From positions 62,001 to 126,000 of the forward strand of contig NZ_MRZJ01000004.1 of NCBI RefSeq assembly GCF_002994445.1: a stretch of DNA of 64,000 nt, written 5' to 3'. This stretch comes from Staphylococcus simulans (lineage in GTDB: Bacteria > Bacillota > Bacilli > Staphylococcales > Staphylococcaceae). The notes beneath the pieces were generated by a model that worked only from the letters and a program-made list of their open reading frames with translations, was not told where the DNA came from and ran no database searches. A program made the position numbers and the translations under genes. Below, piece after piece: positions 39,295-49,003 of the stretch; the stretch's first letter is position 1, and the number at the start of each line of letters is the position of its first letter.

Positions 39295-42200
39295 TTAAGC
39301 TTTGTAAATATCTACATCGAAATATTTACCAGTTTCTCCGATTTTATCGTACATTTGTTTCATTCTTGTCGCGTTATGGCTTGCCCAGTTGATATCTGTT
39401 GCATATTGATGTGTCGCAGGAGCTGCTGGGTTCCAACGCATACGATAAAGTGTGTTTTGACCTCTGTCTAAATAATCACTAGTGATGAATTTAGCACCAC
39501 CGATGATTGCTTTTCCAACAGTGTCCCAACCGTAATGTGCTGCAGTTTTAAAGCCGCCGCGTACTGCGTCAGTATCAATTGCGCCGATACCGAACATGTT
39601 GTAATACTTTTTAGTGCCGTTTGTAACGACTTTGTTCGCGTTATCAACATATCCGCCGTTTGCTAAAGCAGAAGTACCGTTGCCAGTTTCAAGAAGGGCA
39701 TGTGAGATTAAATAAATTTCATTAATATCATATGTTTGTGCTGCTTGTGCAAATGCTGCACCTTGTCCTTCTAAAATACCTTTGCCTTTTAGCAATTTGT
39801 TTACACTGTCTACTGACATTTGTTGTGCTTTATCAAGACGTAAGAATTGGTATCTTTGTGTTGCGTCTTGTGAAATAGTTCTAGGATCCATTGCAGTTTT
39901 CACTTCGTCTTTAGAAGCGTCTACCCATTTGCCTGCTACATGTTGTACTTTAGGAGACCATGGCAAGTTCATTTGTTTTGCAACTGCTTGGTCTAATGTA
40001 TTGCTTGAAGTTGTAGTTCTTGTTAATGTGTCGCGCACATCAGCTGATTTTAACCATACAGATTGACCATTTGCTAGTGTGCCATGGTACCAAGTAATAC
40101 CATTCACAAGTTGTTTTTCAAACACAGTGATGATGTTGCCGTATTGGTCTTTTAATGAACCTAATACTTTGCCGTTCGGCGTATTGTAATAGTAACCGCC
40201 TTTGCTTGTTACGATGTAGTCATGGTTGTATTTAACAGCAGGTTGCTGCTTAGTTGCTGTATTAGCTCGGTTTGCTGTAGTTGTTGTTTTAGGTGTTAAA
40301 GTTTTTTCAGCAACCCAGCCTGTTTTACCGTTAACTGTACCGTAAACGTAAGGAGTGTTATTAACTACTGTACGTTTTGAAGCGTTGAACGTACCATTTT
40401 GTTTATTTAACGGATCGATTAATTGTTTTGATGTACCCCAAGGTGTTGTGTAAAGACCATTATTTTTAGTGTTTACAGTATATTGTCTTGAAGTAGGGGC
40501 TGTTTTGCCTTGATCTGCTACTTTAACATCTTTTGCATTCACCCAGCCAAGTGGTGTTGTTAAACCGATATTTTGTAATAAATAGTATAAAGTACCATCT
40601 TGGTTGCGTTCACGTGTGATGTTGTAAGTGTAGCCTAAGAATTGTGCAGCTTTTGCACCTTTTTTATCATACACACTTGCACGTAAGCCATAGTTATCTG
40701 TTACATATTGACCTAATTTATTAACTACAACTGTTTTGTTTAATGGTGCTTTAGTTGCTGTTGCTGGTTTAGCAGCAGTTTTAGTTACAGCTGCTTTAGC
40801 TGTCGGTTGAACTGCTTTTGCTGTAGTTTTAGCTGCTGTTTTAACAGTATTGACTGCTTTAGACACAGTTGATGGTTTTTTAACTGTTGTAGCTGCTTTT
40901 ACAGCTGGTTTTGTCGTTTTAACTGTTGTAGTCGGTGCTTTCGCAGTTGTTTTAGTTGTTGTTGATTTTGTTGGTGCTTTAGTTGTTGTAGTTTTTGATG
41001 GTGTTGCTGTGAATGCACCTTTTACATCTGTTTTCTTAGTAGTTACTGTTGTTTTTGGTGCTGTATAGCTGCCTAATTTTGAGCTTGCAACCCAACCAGA
41101 TTTGCCGTTCACTGTACCATAAATGTATTGAGAAGGGCTGACTTCTGTTTGTTTAGAAGCTTTGAAAGCTTGTGTGCCTGTACCTGATACTGTCGCAGCT
41201 ACTTGGCGATCTGTACCCCAAGGTGTGCTGTATAATTTAGTACCTGATTGGATACCGTAAGTTTTAGTATTAGTTGTAACTGGGTGACCGACTTTATATG
41301 TTAAGTCGCCAGTTTGAACCCAACCATAGTTTGTACCTTTATTGTAATCCGTAATTAAGTAGAATGATTTTTCACCTAATAACGCTTTTTTAGTTAAACG
41401 GTAAGTTTGGTTATTTAAAGCTGAGTTTTGAACGCCTGCTTTATCATAAACTGTTTTGTAAATACCGTGATTTGTTGAAGATAAACGACCTAATGAATCT
41501 ACTGGGATCACTCGTAATTGAGATGATGTGTTTGTAGTAGGGCGTGTTGTTGTATTTGTACTTGGTTTCGTTGTTGTAGATGTATTTGTATTAGGTGCAG
41601 TCGCAGTTGTTGAACCCCAAGGTGCAACTAAACCTTGTTTGATTTGATATTTTTCATTAATCAAGTCATATAATGCATCATAGTTGTAACCGCGTGATTG
41701 TAAATAACCATGAGGGTCAACGTGGTCTGTTCCGCCTAAGAAGTTAGAAACAGCTTTATGTGTCCAAACTGTACCTTGACCATCATATTCAGCACTATCT
41801 GGTTTTAAACCATAGTATTGCAAGTTTGTAGCTGCATAATCAGCAATGTTGTTCATTTGACGTGCAAATGAGTCGTAATCATGTGTATGCACTAATTCCA
41901 TATGAATATAACGTTGGTTGGCAACAGGGCCTGCACCCCATGCAAGGTAATCTGTGTTAGCAGTTTCAACGATACGATTACCATCTACGAAACCATGAAC
42001 AAAGGCGTTTTGCCAGTTGTTTTTCATGTAAGCAACTTCGTTATTCAACGTTGAGTTTTCATTTGCAGTATCGTGAATTACAATGCCTTCAGGTTTGCCG
42101 TATCTGTAACTATATTTTGGAATATTATTTGAGTAATCTTGTTCATATGTCGGTACCGTATAGTTTTTGTTACGGATATAGTTATTAATTGAAGAGTTGA

Positions 42201-42930
42201 CTCTTGGTTGATATTTAGGTAATGATGTAGCTGCAGCAGCATATGTTGTTGGTTGCACAGAACGTGTAGAAGTTGTTGTTGACGGTGCAACTGAACGTGC
42301 AGCATATGTTGTCGGCTGTACTGAACGCGCCGCATATGTTGTAGGTTGTGCTGTTGTTTCAGCTTTTTGCTGTGTTTGTGTATTAACTTGAGCAGTAGTA
42401 TCTGCTTGTTGCGTTTGCTGAGCTTGCGCTTCAGGTTGAGCAGTAGTGTCTGCTTGTTGTGTTTGCTGAGCTTGTTGAGCTTGCGCTTCGGTTTGAGCAG
42501 TATCAGCTTGTTGTGTTTGTTGGTTTGATTCAGTTTGTGTAGTGTCTGCTGTTGTGTTGTCAGACGTATTGTTTTGAGAATCAGTTGTAGTTTGAGCAGT
42601 TGCTCCATTACTTGTATCTGCTTGAGTAGACAATTGATCAAGTTTTGAATCGTAGTTCAAGTTGTTTTCTGTAGTTTTTGGTTGAACTTGGGCAGGGTCT
42701 TTGTATTCTTGTGTGCCTGCAATTTGGTTAGTTGTATTCTGAGTTGTTGTTGTACTTTTTGCAGTTTGGTTGTCAGTCGGTTGTTGATTCTGGTTCACAT
42801 TGCTTGTTGTGTTCGTGCTATCTGCCGAGTCTGTATTGCTTTGCGCAAATGCTTGGTGCGTAGTAATAGCAGTACCTGCAATCGTTAATGCAATGATAGC
42901 TGGGGTTTTGTAATGAAACTTTTTAGACAT
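39295..42930 (-). CDS. atl: Bifunctional autolysin Atl (amidase / glucosaminidase)
   Basis: A 1211-residue secreted murein hydrolase for daughter-cell separation. Signal peptide 1-29 (cut after AFA). T/Q/N-rich propeptide about 30-235 with repeated PTTYAA/RSVQ units. N-acetylmuramoyl-L-alanine amidase about 245-435, with zinc ligands in GIVIHDTANE (His286) and VWTHKAVS (His391) and Asp in DHVDPHG. GW-type wall-binding repeats R1 (about 470-620) and R2 (about 730-880), split by a lysine/threonine/alanine-rich linker (about 622-732). R3 about 900-965. C-terminal endo-beta-N-acetylglucosaminidase about 975-1211, catalytic Glu1081 in ALLETGNGTS. In the family, processing releases the two enzymes. 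Confidence 0.97.
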   Translation of the reverse strand: MSKKFHYKTPAIIALTIAGTAITTHQAFAQSNTDSADSTNTTSNVNQNQQPTDNQTAKSTTTTQNTTNQIAGTQEYKDPAQVQPKTTENNLNYDSKLDQLSTQADTSNGATAQTTTDSQNNTSDNTTADTTQTESNQQTQQADTAQTEAQAQQAQQTQQADTTAQPEAQAQQTQQADTTAQVNTQTQQKAETTAQPTTYAARSVQPTTYAARSVAPSTTTSTRSVQPTTYAAAATSLPKYQPRVNSSINNYIRNKNYTVPTYEQDYSNNIPKYSYRYGKPEGIVIHDTANENSTLNNEVAYMKNNWQNAFVHGFVDGNRIVETANTDYLAWGAGPVANQRYIHMELVHTHDYDSFARQMNNIADYAATNLQYYGLKPDSAEYDGQGTVWTHKAVSNFLGGTDHVDPHGYLQSRGYNYDALYDLINEKYQIKQGLVAPWGSTTATAPNTNTSTTTKPSTNTTTRPTTNTSSQLRVIPVDSLGRLSSTNHGIYKTVYDKAGVQNSALNNQTYRLTKKALLGEKSFYLITDYNKGTNYGWVQTGDLTYKVGHPVTTNTKTYGIQSGTKLYSTPWGTDRQVAATVSGTGTQAFKASKQTEVSPSQYIYGTVNGKSGWVASSKLGSYTAPKTTVTTKKTDVKGAFTATPSKTTTTKAPTKSTTTKTTAKAPTTTVKTTKPAVKAATTVKKPSTVSKAVNTVKTAAKTTAKAVQPTAKAAVTKTAAKPATATKAPLNKTVVVNKLGQYVTDNYGLRASVYDKKGAKAAQFLGYTYNITRERNQDGTLYYLLQNIGLTTPLGWVNAKDVKVADQGKTAPTSRQYTVNTKNNGLYTTPWGTSKQLIDPLNKQNGTFNASKRTVVNNTPYVYGTVNGKTGWVAEKTLTPKTTTTANRANTATKQQPAVKYNHDYIVTSKGGYYYNTPNGKVLGSLKDQYGNIITVFEKQLVNGITWYHGTLANGQSVWLKSADVRDTLTRTTTSSNTLDQAVAKQMNLPWSPKVQHVAGKWVDASKDEVKTAMDPRTISQDATQRYQFLRLDKAQQMSVDSVNKLLKGKGILEGQGAAFAQAAQTYDINEIYLISHALLETGNGTSALANGGYVDNANKVVTNGTKKYYNMFGIGAIDTDAVRGGFKTAAHYGWDTVGKAIIGGAKFITSDYLDRGQNTLYRMRWNPAAPATHQYATDINWASHNATRMKQMYDKIGETGKYFDVDIYKA

Positions 42931-43375
42931 AAAATGATACTCCTTTTAACAATATATTATATTTGAATATATTACAGTCTGTAGATAAACGTCTGGATCG
43001 GTATATCGAAAAGTTCCGAGATGTTTGATTCTTAACGTCAAGTAGTTGTATCTGTCGATGACGTTAGAAAATAGATGACTTGATGATGTTATTAACATAA
43101 TTGTTATAATCAAAACGTGTTAGTAACATGTATCCAGGCCATATCATTTCTACACACATAGCCACTAGCAGACTGAATGAATATGACACTATGTCAAACC
43201 TATGTAATATATCATTTTCATATATTATAGTACGACTTAAGACGTATAGAGAGGTTTTTAATCATTTTGTAATGAAACCTTAATCTGAAATGTACTTTGT
43301 TTCAAAAGTAAACTTCCACTAAAAATAGCATTAATATACTTTTTGTGTTGTAAATATAGTAAAAAAACAAAGAAA
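42931..43375. other. Long upstream region of atl
   Basis: 445 bp between atl and the next gene, very AT-rich. A minus-strand TTGACA (43191-43196) overlaps the small inverted repeat TGACA-tag-TGTCA (43183-43195), with no good -10 at 17 nt. AAGGAG precedes atl. The likely atl promoter therefore lies well upstream and gives a long leader; no coding capacity was seen. Confidence 0.45.
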
Positions 43376-43798
43376 TTATAATGATTTCTTCATGACCACA
43401 TGTTCAATATTTTCTTCTAAGAAGATATCACCTTCAGCTTGATAGCCAAGCGCTTCATAGAAAGGTTGTGCTTGTACTTGTCCGTTTAAAACAGCTTGTG
43501 TAAAACCATCTTTTCTTACAGCGTCTTCAATAAATGTCATCAGACTTTTGCCTATACCTTGATTGCGCAATGCTTTTATTACAGCAACACGTTCGATTTT
43601 TGCGGCGCCATCGACATTTCTGTAACGTGCCGTTGCGATTGCTTGATCATTTTCATCATAGCCGATGATGTGTGTTGAAGTATCTTCATATTCATCGATT
43701 TCATTTTCTAAAGGAACATTTTGCTCGTCTACAAAAACTTCAGTTCTTACGTGAAAGACCTCGTTCATTTCTTTTTTATTCTGTGCTAATTTAAACAT
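43376..43798 (-). CDS. GNAT family N-acetyltransferase (YjcF/ElaA-like)
   Basis: About 140 residues. The N-terminus has VRTEVFVDEQNVPLENEIDEYE, and the acetyl-CoA loop is VIKALRNQGIGKSLM, followed by LNGQVQAQPFYEALGY. Several upstream in-frame starts exist (to 43813); GAGG spacing favours the ATG at 43798. It ends a likely short unit and lies beside DUF2538 as in S. aureus. Confidence 0.85.
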   Translation of the reverse strand: MFKLAQNKKEMNEVFHVRTEVFVDEQNVPLENEIDEYEDTSTHIIGYDENDQAIATARYRNVDGAAKIERVAVIKALRNQGIGKSLMTFIEDAVRKDGFTQAVLNGQVQAQPFYEALGYQAEGDIFLEENIEHVVMKKSL

Positions 43799-43844
43799 AA
43801 TCATCATCCTCATCTTTTTATTTTAAAGAGTTGTTCTTAGGGTA

Positions 43845-43887
43845 CAAAAAAATCGCTGCAGATGCATGTATTTGCTCTGCAGCGATT
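43845..43887 (-). terminator. Terminator after the DUF2538 gene
   Basis: Stem AATCGCTGCAGA / TCTGCAGCGATT with a long loop; on the minus strand followed by TTTTTTGTAC. Confidence 0.8.
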
Positions 43888-43894
43888 GATTTTT

Positions 43895-44365
43895 TTATTG
43901 TGCAAATTTACGTACGATTGCTGTATATTGCCAGAAGATACGCATTTGTGCAATGTTCCAGTTATTCATACCCATTGTGAAGCCTGAAGGTTTGAAGATG
44001 TTGACATCTGTGACTTCAAGTGCCGCAGCAATCAAGTATTGAATCGGTACACTGATTGATTTCATTGTTTCAGTAATTCCATTTTCATCGTAAACCCAAG
44101 AGAAGGGCAGTTCAGATTGGAATACGTCGACACGATCAAAAATTTCTGGTAATGCGACGATATAACAAGCTCCGTCTATAAATGGGTTTTCTAAGCTGTC
44201 TTTGTAATAAAGCAATAGCGCTTCGTAATTTTCTCTATGGGCATGATTGACATAGAAAAATTCATTTCTGAAATGCGCCATATCTTTACTGTGAATGATT
44301 TGCTGTTCTAATATCCCAAACATTCCATTAATATTGTTTAATTTTTCATAGGTCTTGCGTGGCAT
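43895..44365 (-). CDS. DUF2538 family protein
   Basis: A 156-residue soluble protein of the staphylococcal DUF2538 family (EQQIIHSKDMAHFRNEFFYV, PFSWVYDENGITE). No catalytic motif stands out. It follows the LCP gene by 19 bp on the same strand, so it may be cotranscribed with it. Function unknown. Confidence 0.75.
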   Translation of the reverse strand: MPRKTYEKLNNINGMFGILEQQIIHSKDMAHFRNEFFYVNHAHRENYEALLLYYKDSLENPFIDGACYIVALPEIFDRVDVFQSELPFSWVYDENGITETMKSISVPIQYLIAAALEVTDVNIFKPSGFTMGMNNWNIAQMRIFWQYTAIVRKFAQ

Positions 44366-44384
44366 ATTCTATCGCTCTCCCTTT

Positions 44385-45638
44385 CTAATAATATCCTTGA
44401 TCTGAAGGAGCTTGCTGCTGAGACGGATCCATATTCATATTAGGATCTTGCTGATTTCCTGCATTAGGGTCTTGGTTAAACCCTGCATTTGGATCTTGCT
44501 GATTATTCCATTGTTCATTACCCGAATTATTGTTTTGTTCTGTATTATCTGATTGTGTTTCGTCTTCAGATTGATCCTCATCTGTCGTATCTTTTTGATT
44601 TTTACGCAACAGACTATCGTCAATAGGTGTTAACGGCATTAATTCACCATAGGCTTTGATGACACGTGAATTTAAGAATTCTTTATTGCTTTTAATCTTA
44701 GATAATCCTAAGTCCGAACGAAGCAGATTTGAATATTTTTTGATACTCTTCATATCCGGATTGTAATAGTAAATACCATTCAGTAATTCATTTTTACCTT
44801 CAAGCTGTTCAGTTTTAATTTCTAAATCAGCAGGGAGGTAGGTTGTAAGCATTTTTTGAATATCGTCGTTTGATAAATCATGCTTGGAATTCTTGCCGAC
44901 GATTTTGATTAAGCTGTCTAATTTATTAACTGAATCTAATCTTTGTGCTTTTGTGGCAAGTGCTTTGATAAGATCCATTTGACGTTGTCCGCGTTTTAAG
45001 TCTGAATCATGGTATCTTGTTCTGGCAACTGCAAGTGCTTGGTCACCATTTAATTTATGATAACCTTTCTTTACTTTAATACGTCCATCGTCATTAGTGT
45101 TCGGTTCGTTTAAATCATAAGGAACATCATAATAAATGCCGCCTAATTCATCAACAGCTTCAACGAAAGCATCCATATCGATACGGACATAATAATCGAC
45201 AGGTACATTTAATGTAGCTTCCACTGTATCCATAGCAGCAGTAGGACCGCCGAAGGCATGGGCGTGTGTGATCTTATCATAATAGCCTACTTTTGGGATG
45301 TAACTTAATGTATCGCGCGGAATACTTAACATTCTGACTTGGCTTTTATCTGGGTTGAAAGTTGAAAGAATCATAGCATCAGTACGTGATTTCTCAGTTG
45401 CTTGCCCGCCTTCACGTCTTCCTTTATTATCATCTATCCCTAAGAAAAGTACAGAAATCGGCTCTTTAGAAGGATTGACCTTGCCTTGTCTTAAATTTGA
45501 AACTCTGTTTGAGTTGTCACTGAAAGATGAATCGATTGCACTTCGAGAAGTTTTATATAACATCACTGCAAATATAATAGGAATAACGACCAGAACGAGC
45601 GAAAGAAGAATTAAAAAATATTTAAAAAATTTGTTCAT
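44385..45638 (-). CDS. lcpB: LytR-CpsA-Psr family wall polymer ligase
   Basis: A 417-residue type II membrane protein: one N-terminal helix (about 4-26), then an extracellular LCP domain with SVLFLGIDDNKGRREGGQ, SRTDAMILSTF, MLSIPRDTLSYIP and ALAVARTRYHDSDLKRGQRQ. LCP enzymes attach teichoic acid or capsule chains to peptidoglycan. The C-terminal 65 residues are low-complexity N/Q/D-rich with DPNAG repeats. The symbol follows the atl-proximal S. aureus homologue and is positional. A TTG at 45659 precedes GGGAG; ATG at 45638 is chosen. Confidence 0.85.
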   Translation of the reverse strand: MNKFFKYFLILLSLVLVVIPIIFAVMLYKTSRSAIDSSFSDNSNRVSNLRQGKVNPSKEPISVLFLGIDDNKGRREGGQATEKSRTDAMILSTFNPDKSQVRMLSIPRDTLSYIPKVGYYDKITHAHAFGGPTAAMDTVEATLNVPVDYYVRIDMDAFVEAVDELGGIYYDVPYDLNEPNTNDDGRIKVKKGYHKLNGDQALAVARTRYHDSDLKRGQRQMDLIKALATKAQRLDSVNKLDSLIKIVGKNSKHDLSNDDIQKMLTTYLPADLEIKTEQLEGKNELLNGIYYYNPDMKSIKKYSNLLRSDLGLSKIKSNKEFLNSRVIKAYGELMPLTPIDDSLLRKNQKDTTDEDQSEDETQSDNTEQNNNSGNEQWNNQQDPNAGFNQDPNAGNQQDPNMNMDPSQQQAPSDQGYY

Positions 45639-46114
45639 TACTCTTGCTCCCGGTTTCAATTTTATAAATCAGCAATCATCTAAGAGAAGTTTCTAAAGAG
45701 GAACGTTTGGATTGCTGCTGAATTTGCTCATTATAACCATATATTTTAATACTTTTATGGCTAAATTACAAACTTAGTATCCCACCTATTATTTCATACT
45801 TAAAGCCATTACTAAAGAAAATTCAGCATTGAATTTCAATGTTTACATTATCTTTACAAAAACGAAATATGTTCAAAATAAAATAGGTTTTAAAATATGA
45901 TGAGATTTGCATCTGTTTTCAGAGAGTATCAACTTTTACATATGTTGTGATTGATATACTTTTGTATCAAACAACACAAATGCGAAGCAACTTCGTGATT
46001 TTCATGAATATGAAATGTATTTCTGAAAAACATCAGTTATAATAAGGTTGTTAAAAATAAATACTCTAATCCATAGTTTAAACATAAGAGAGAGGTACAG
46101 AGAGGAGATTAAGT
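45639..46114. other. Divergent lcpB / pgcA intergenic region
   Basis: 476 bp without a credible gene. Contains the interrupted palindrome TTGATATAC/TTGTATCAA near 45950-45970, a small CGAAG/CTTCG hairpin just after it, and a perfect TATAAT at 46038-46043 (poor -35) that could start pgcA transcription. Confidence 0.45.
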
Positions 46115-47767
46115 ATGAAATTGAATTGGGAGAACAAGATAGAAGAAAGTTTAGTTTCTGAGTTTTATAATACACAATCTGAAAGTTCGAAAGCAGAAGG
46201 TTTTGAAGATACTTTAGCTTTTGGAACTGCAGGAATCAGAGGATTGATTGGTTTAGGGCCAGGACGTTTAAATGCGTTTACTGTACGCAAAGTCGCAGTA
46301 GGTCTAGCCAAATACTTAAATGATCATAAACCTGAATCGTTAGTAGTGATTCATTTTGATACACGCTTTTTATCGCAAGAATTTGCGCATGAAATTGCGG
46401 CTATGCTTGCACAATACGGTGTTAAAGCAGTTGTAGGCAAACGTTATAACTCTACCCCTGAGTTATCATTTGCGGTACGTCACTTAAATGCAGATGCAGG
46501 CGTTATGATTACAGCAAGCCATAATCCTAAAGAATACAACGGCATAAAAATTTACGGTGCAGACGGTGGTCAATTACTGCCGAAACCATCTGAAATGCTC
46601 AGCAGTTATATTAATCAAATCGAAGATCCGCTTGATTTAGCAGGCGGAGATTTTGAAGACGGCTTGAATCAAGGCCTGATTTCATATTTATCTGATGAAG
46701 TAACACAAGCTTATAAAGCAGAAGTTAAAGCATTGGTCGGTGCAATCGAACAGCAAACAGATAAAATTGCGTTAACAAGTCTGCACGGTACAAGCTTGCC
46801 GATTTTATCTGAGGTTCTTGAAGATTTGAATTACAGCAATTATGTAATTGAAAAGGAACAGTCTCAACCAGACGGCAGCTTCCCGACAGTCGCATATGCG
46901 AACCCTGAAGAAGAACAAGCATTTACTTATAGCTTGCGTTTAGCTGAAAAAGAAGATGCGCAATTAATTCTTGCGACTGACCCTGATGCTGATCGCTTCG
47001 GTATGATTGAACGCTACGGCAAAGATGATTACCGCTATTTCAACGGCAATGAAATCGGCTTGATTTTATTGAAATTACGTTATGAACAACTTAAAGCAGA
47101 ACGTAACGAGCAGCCTTTATTTATGGTTAAATCTATTGTCAGCAGTGCTGCAAGCGACCGTTTAGGCAAAGCACTTGGTTTGCAAGTGAATACGGTATTA
47201 ACAGGATTTAAGTTCATTTCAGAAATCTTGCAGAATAAGCAAGATACAAATGAACAATTAGTGTTAGGTTATGAAGAAAGCCATGGTTATTTAGCGGCAC
47301 CATTCTCTAGAGATAAAGATGCGATTCAAATGATTCCGCTTGTGGTGAAATATAAAAATGAACTTTCAAGCCAAGGCAAAACTTTCAAAGATGTATTGCA
47401 AGAAGTGTATGAAATTACTGGAACATTTAAAGATGAAACGATTTCACCTAAATTTGAAGGCGCTGCAGGCAGACAAAAAATTAATGACTTGTTAGAAAAT
47501 TTCCGCAAGCAGCAGCCACAAACACTTGTTGGTTTAGAAGTTAAACAAATTGAAGACTATCAAACTAAAACAATTGTAGATTTAGCAACACAACAGCAAA
47601 CAGAAACGACTTTACCTGAAAGTAATTTAATCCGTTTTATCTTTGATGAAGGATTTATTGCCTTAAGACCTTCAGGTACTGAACCTAAAATCAAAGTCTA
47701 CTTCTCTCTGAATGTAGAAGATTTAGACAAAGTCGTAGCACAATTTGAACAAGAATATTTAGCTTAA
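46115..47767 (+). CDS. pgcA: Phosphoglucomutase (alpha-phosphohexomutase)
   Basis: A 550-residue phosphohexomutase converting glucose-6-P and glucose-1-P, which feeds UDP-glucose for UgtP and wall teichoic acid glycosylation. The phosphoserine loop is ITASHNPKEYNGIKIYG (about residue 143), the metal loop DPDADRFGM (about residue 290), the sugar-binding loop GYEESHGYL, and the phosphate site RPSGTEPKIKVY at the C-terminus. GGAG precedes the ATG by 7 nt. No clear terminator separates it from the FmtA-like genes 52 bp downstream. Confidence 0.93.
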   Translation: MKLNWENKIEESLVSEFYNTQSESSKAEGFEDTLAFGTAGIRGLIGLGPGRLNAFTVRKVAVGLAKYLNDHKPESLVVIHFDTRFLSQEFAHEIAAMLAQYGVKAVVGKRYNSTPELSFAVRHLNADAGVMITASHNPKEYNGIKIYGADGGQLLPKPSEMLSSYINQIEDPLDLAGGDFEDGLNQGLISYLSDEVTQAYKAEVKALVGAIEQQTDKIALTSLHGTSLPILSEVLEDLNYSNYVIEKEQSQPDGSFPTVAYANPEEEQAFTYSLRLAEKEDAQLILATDPDADRFGMIERYGKDDYRYFNGNEIGLILLKLRYEQLKAERNEQPLFMVKSIVSSAASDRLGKALGLQVNTVLTGFKFISEILQNKQDTNEQLVLGYEESHGYLAAPFSRDKDAIQMIPLVVKYKNELSSQGKTFKDVLQEVYEITGTFKDETISPKFEGAAGRQKINDLLENFRKQQPQTLVGLEVKQIEDYQTKTIVDLATQQQTETTLPESNLIRFIFDEGFIALRPSGTEPKIKVYFSLNVEDLDKVVAQFEQEYLA

Positions 47768-47819
47768 GTACCAATAAATTAAACTTTCAAGAAAGAACTC
47801 ACGATAAAAGAGGAAAATA

Positions 47820-48947
47820 ATGAAAAACAAAGCAAAACATAGCATTGTGTTTATAGTTGCAGTGGCGATATTAGCAGTAACGTTTTCATACTTTTTGAAC
47901 TGGCGGTACCAAAGCAGGTACAGCATAAAACAGCCAACCGTTGCGGCGGAAAATAAATCATCACACGGCTACCAAAAAGTAATGGATTCTAACGCTGCGT
48001 ATCAAAACGTAGATCGTTATTTAAAGCAGCAGCATTTCAACGGGAACATCACCATCTACCATAAAGGAAAGTTGGTGATGGACCAATCTTACGGTTATCA
48101 AGATTTTGAAGCAATGAAGCCGACGACGCCGAATTCAATGTATCTCATTGGTTCAGCACAAAAATTTACAACAGGCTTGATGCTGAAAAAATTAGAAGTT
48201 GAAGGGAAAGTCAATATCAATGATCCGATTGATAAATACTTGCCTTGGTTTAAAACAAGCAAACCGTTGATTTTAAAAGATATAATGCTGCATCGAAGCG
48301 GATTGAAGAAATTCAACGGCAGTCCTACTGCACATAGTATTGAAGATGTGGCCAAAGAGTTGCAGCAAGCTGATATTCAACCAGGTATGTATAAAAAGCA
48401 TTTATATAGCGATGGTAACTACATTGTATTGGCTACTGTCATTCAAAGCATCACAAAAGAACCTTTCGCAAAGTATTTCAACGAAACATTAAGAAAACCT
48501 TATGACTTAAGAAGAACTGCTTTTTATAATGAGAAGAATTATGAGTCGGATATGGCGAAGGGTTACGATGAGCATAGGGCATTACGTCATCCTAAGTATA
48601 TGGAGCAGTACTACGGCGCTGGAAATTTATTTATGTCAACGAGAGATATGGCTAAATTGATATTGAATTTTCAAGAAAACAAAATTTTTCCTGAGTCTAT
48701 AACCACACCTATGCTGTTTGAGTTTAAGACACCAGCTTATCCAAGTATATATAGATATGGCTTTACGACATATGGACAACAACATAGAGTGAATGGAAAC
48801 TTCTTTGGCGAAAAGCTCACTTCTTATTTCAATAATGATTATATAGTCGTTATTGCATCAAATTATAAAAGCGATAAAAACGAAAATCATTTGAAATATG
48901 TTTATACTAAACTTTTAAATCAACCTGAGCCGAAACAACCAAAATAA
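47820..48947 (+). CDS. FmtA-like serine hydrolase, copy 1
   Basis: A 375-residue membrane-anchored (helix about 8-27) beta-lactamase/penicillin-binding-protein-fold hydrolase. The nucleophile motif is SAQK (Ser112-Lys115) and the second motif Tyr196-Ser-Asp198, as in FmtA, which removes D-alanine from teichoic acids. It occupies the fmtA position between the LCP gene and qox in S. aureus. RBS AGAGGAAA. The similar gene at 49004 is a tandem paralogue, about half identical by eye. FmtA activity is inferred. Confidence 0.82.
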   Translation: MKNKAKHSIVFIVAVAILAVTFSYFLNWRYQSRYSIKQPTVAAENKSSHGYQKVMDSNAAYQNVDRYLKQQHFNGNITIYHKGKLVMDQSYGYQDFEAMKPTTPNSMYLIGSAQKFTTGLMLKKLEVEGKVNINDPIDKYLPWFKTSKPLILKDIMLHRSGLKKFNGSPTAHSIEDVAKELQQADIQPGMYKKHLYSDGNYIVLATVIQSITKEPFAKYFNETLRKPYDLRRTAFYNEKNYESDMAKGYDEHRALRHPKYMEQYYGAGNLFMSTRDMAKLILNFQENKIFPESITTPMLFEFKTPAYPSIYRYGFTTYGQQHRVNGNFFGEKLTSYFNNDYIVVIASNYKSDKNENHLKYVYTKLLNQPEPKQPK

Positions 48948-49003
48948 GAATCGTATTATTTTTTCAACATCTTTAGAAAATACATCATCAGAAGAGGAAA
49001 GTA

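Noticed and set aside
42200-42520. Repeats in atl as a possible CRISPR array
   Set aside because: The repeats are in-frame protein repeats of uneven length, with no unique spacers.
40850-42888. Plus-strand ORFs opposite atl rich in valine, leucine, cysteine or serine
   Set aside because: They mirror the repetitive T/K/A and Q-rich codons of atl and have no ribosome binding sites.
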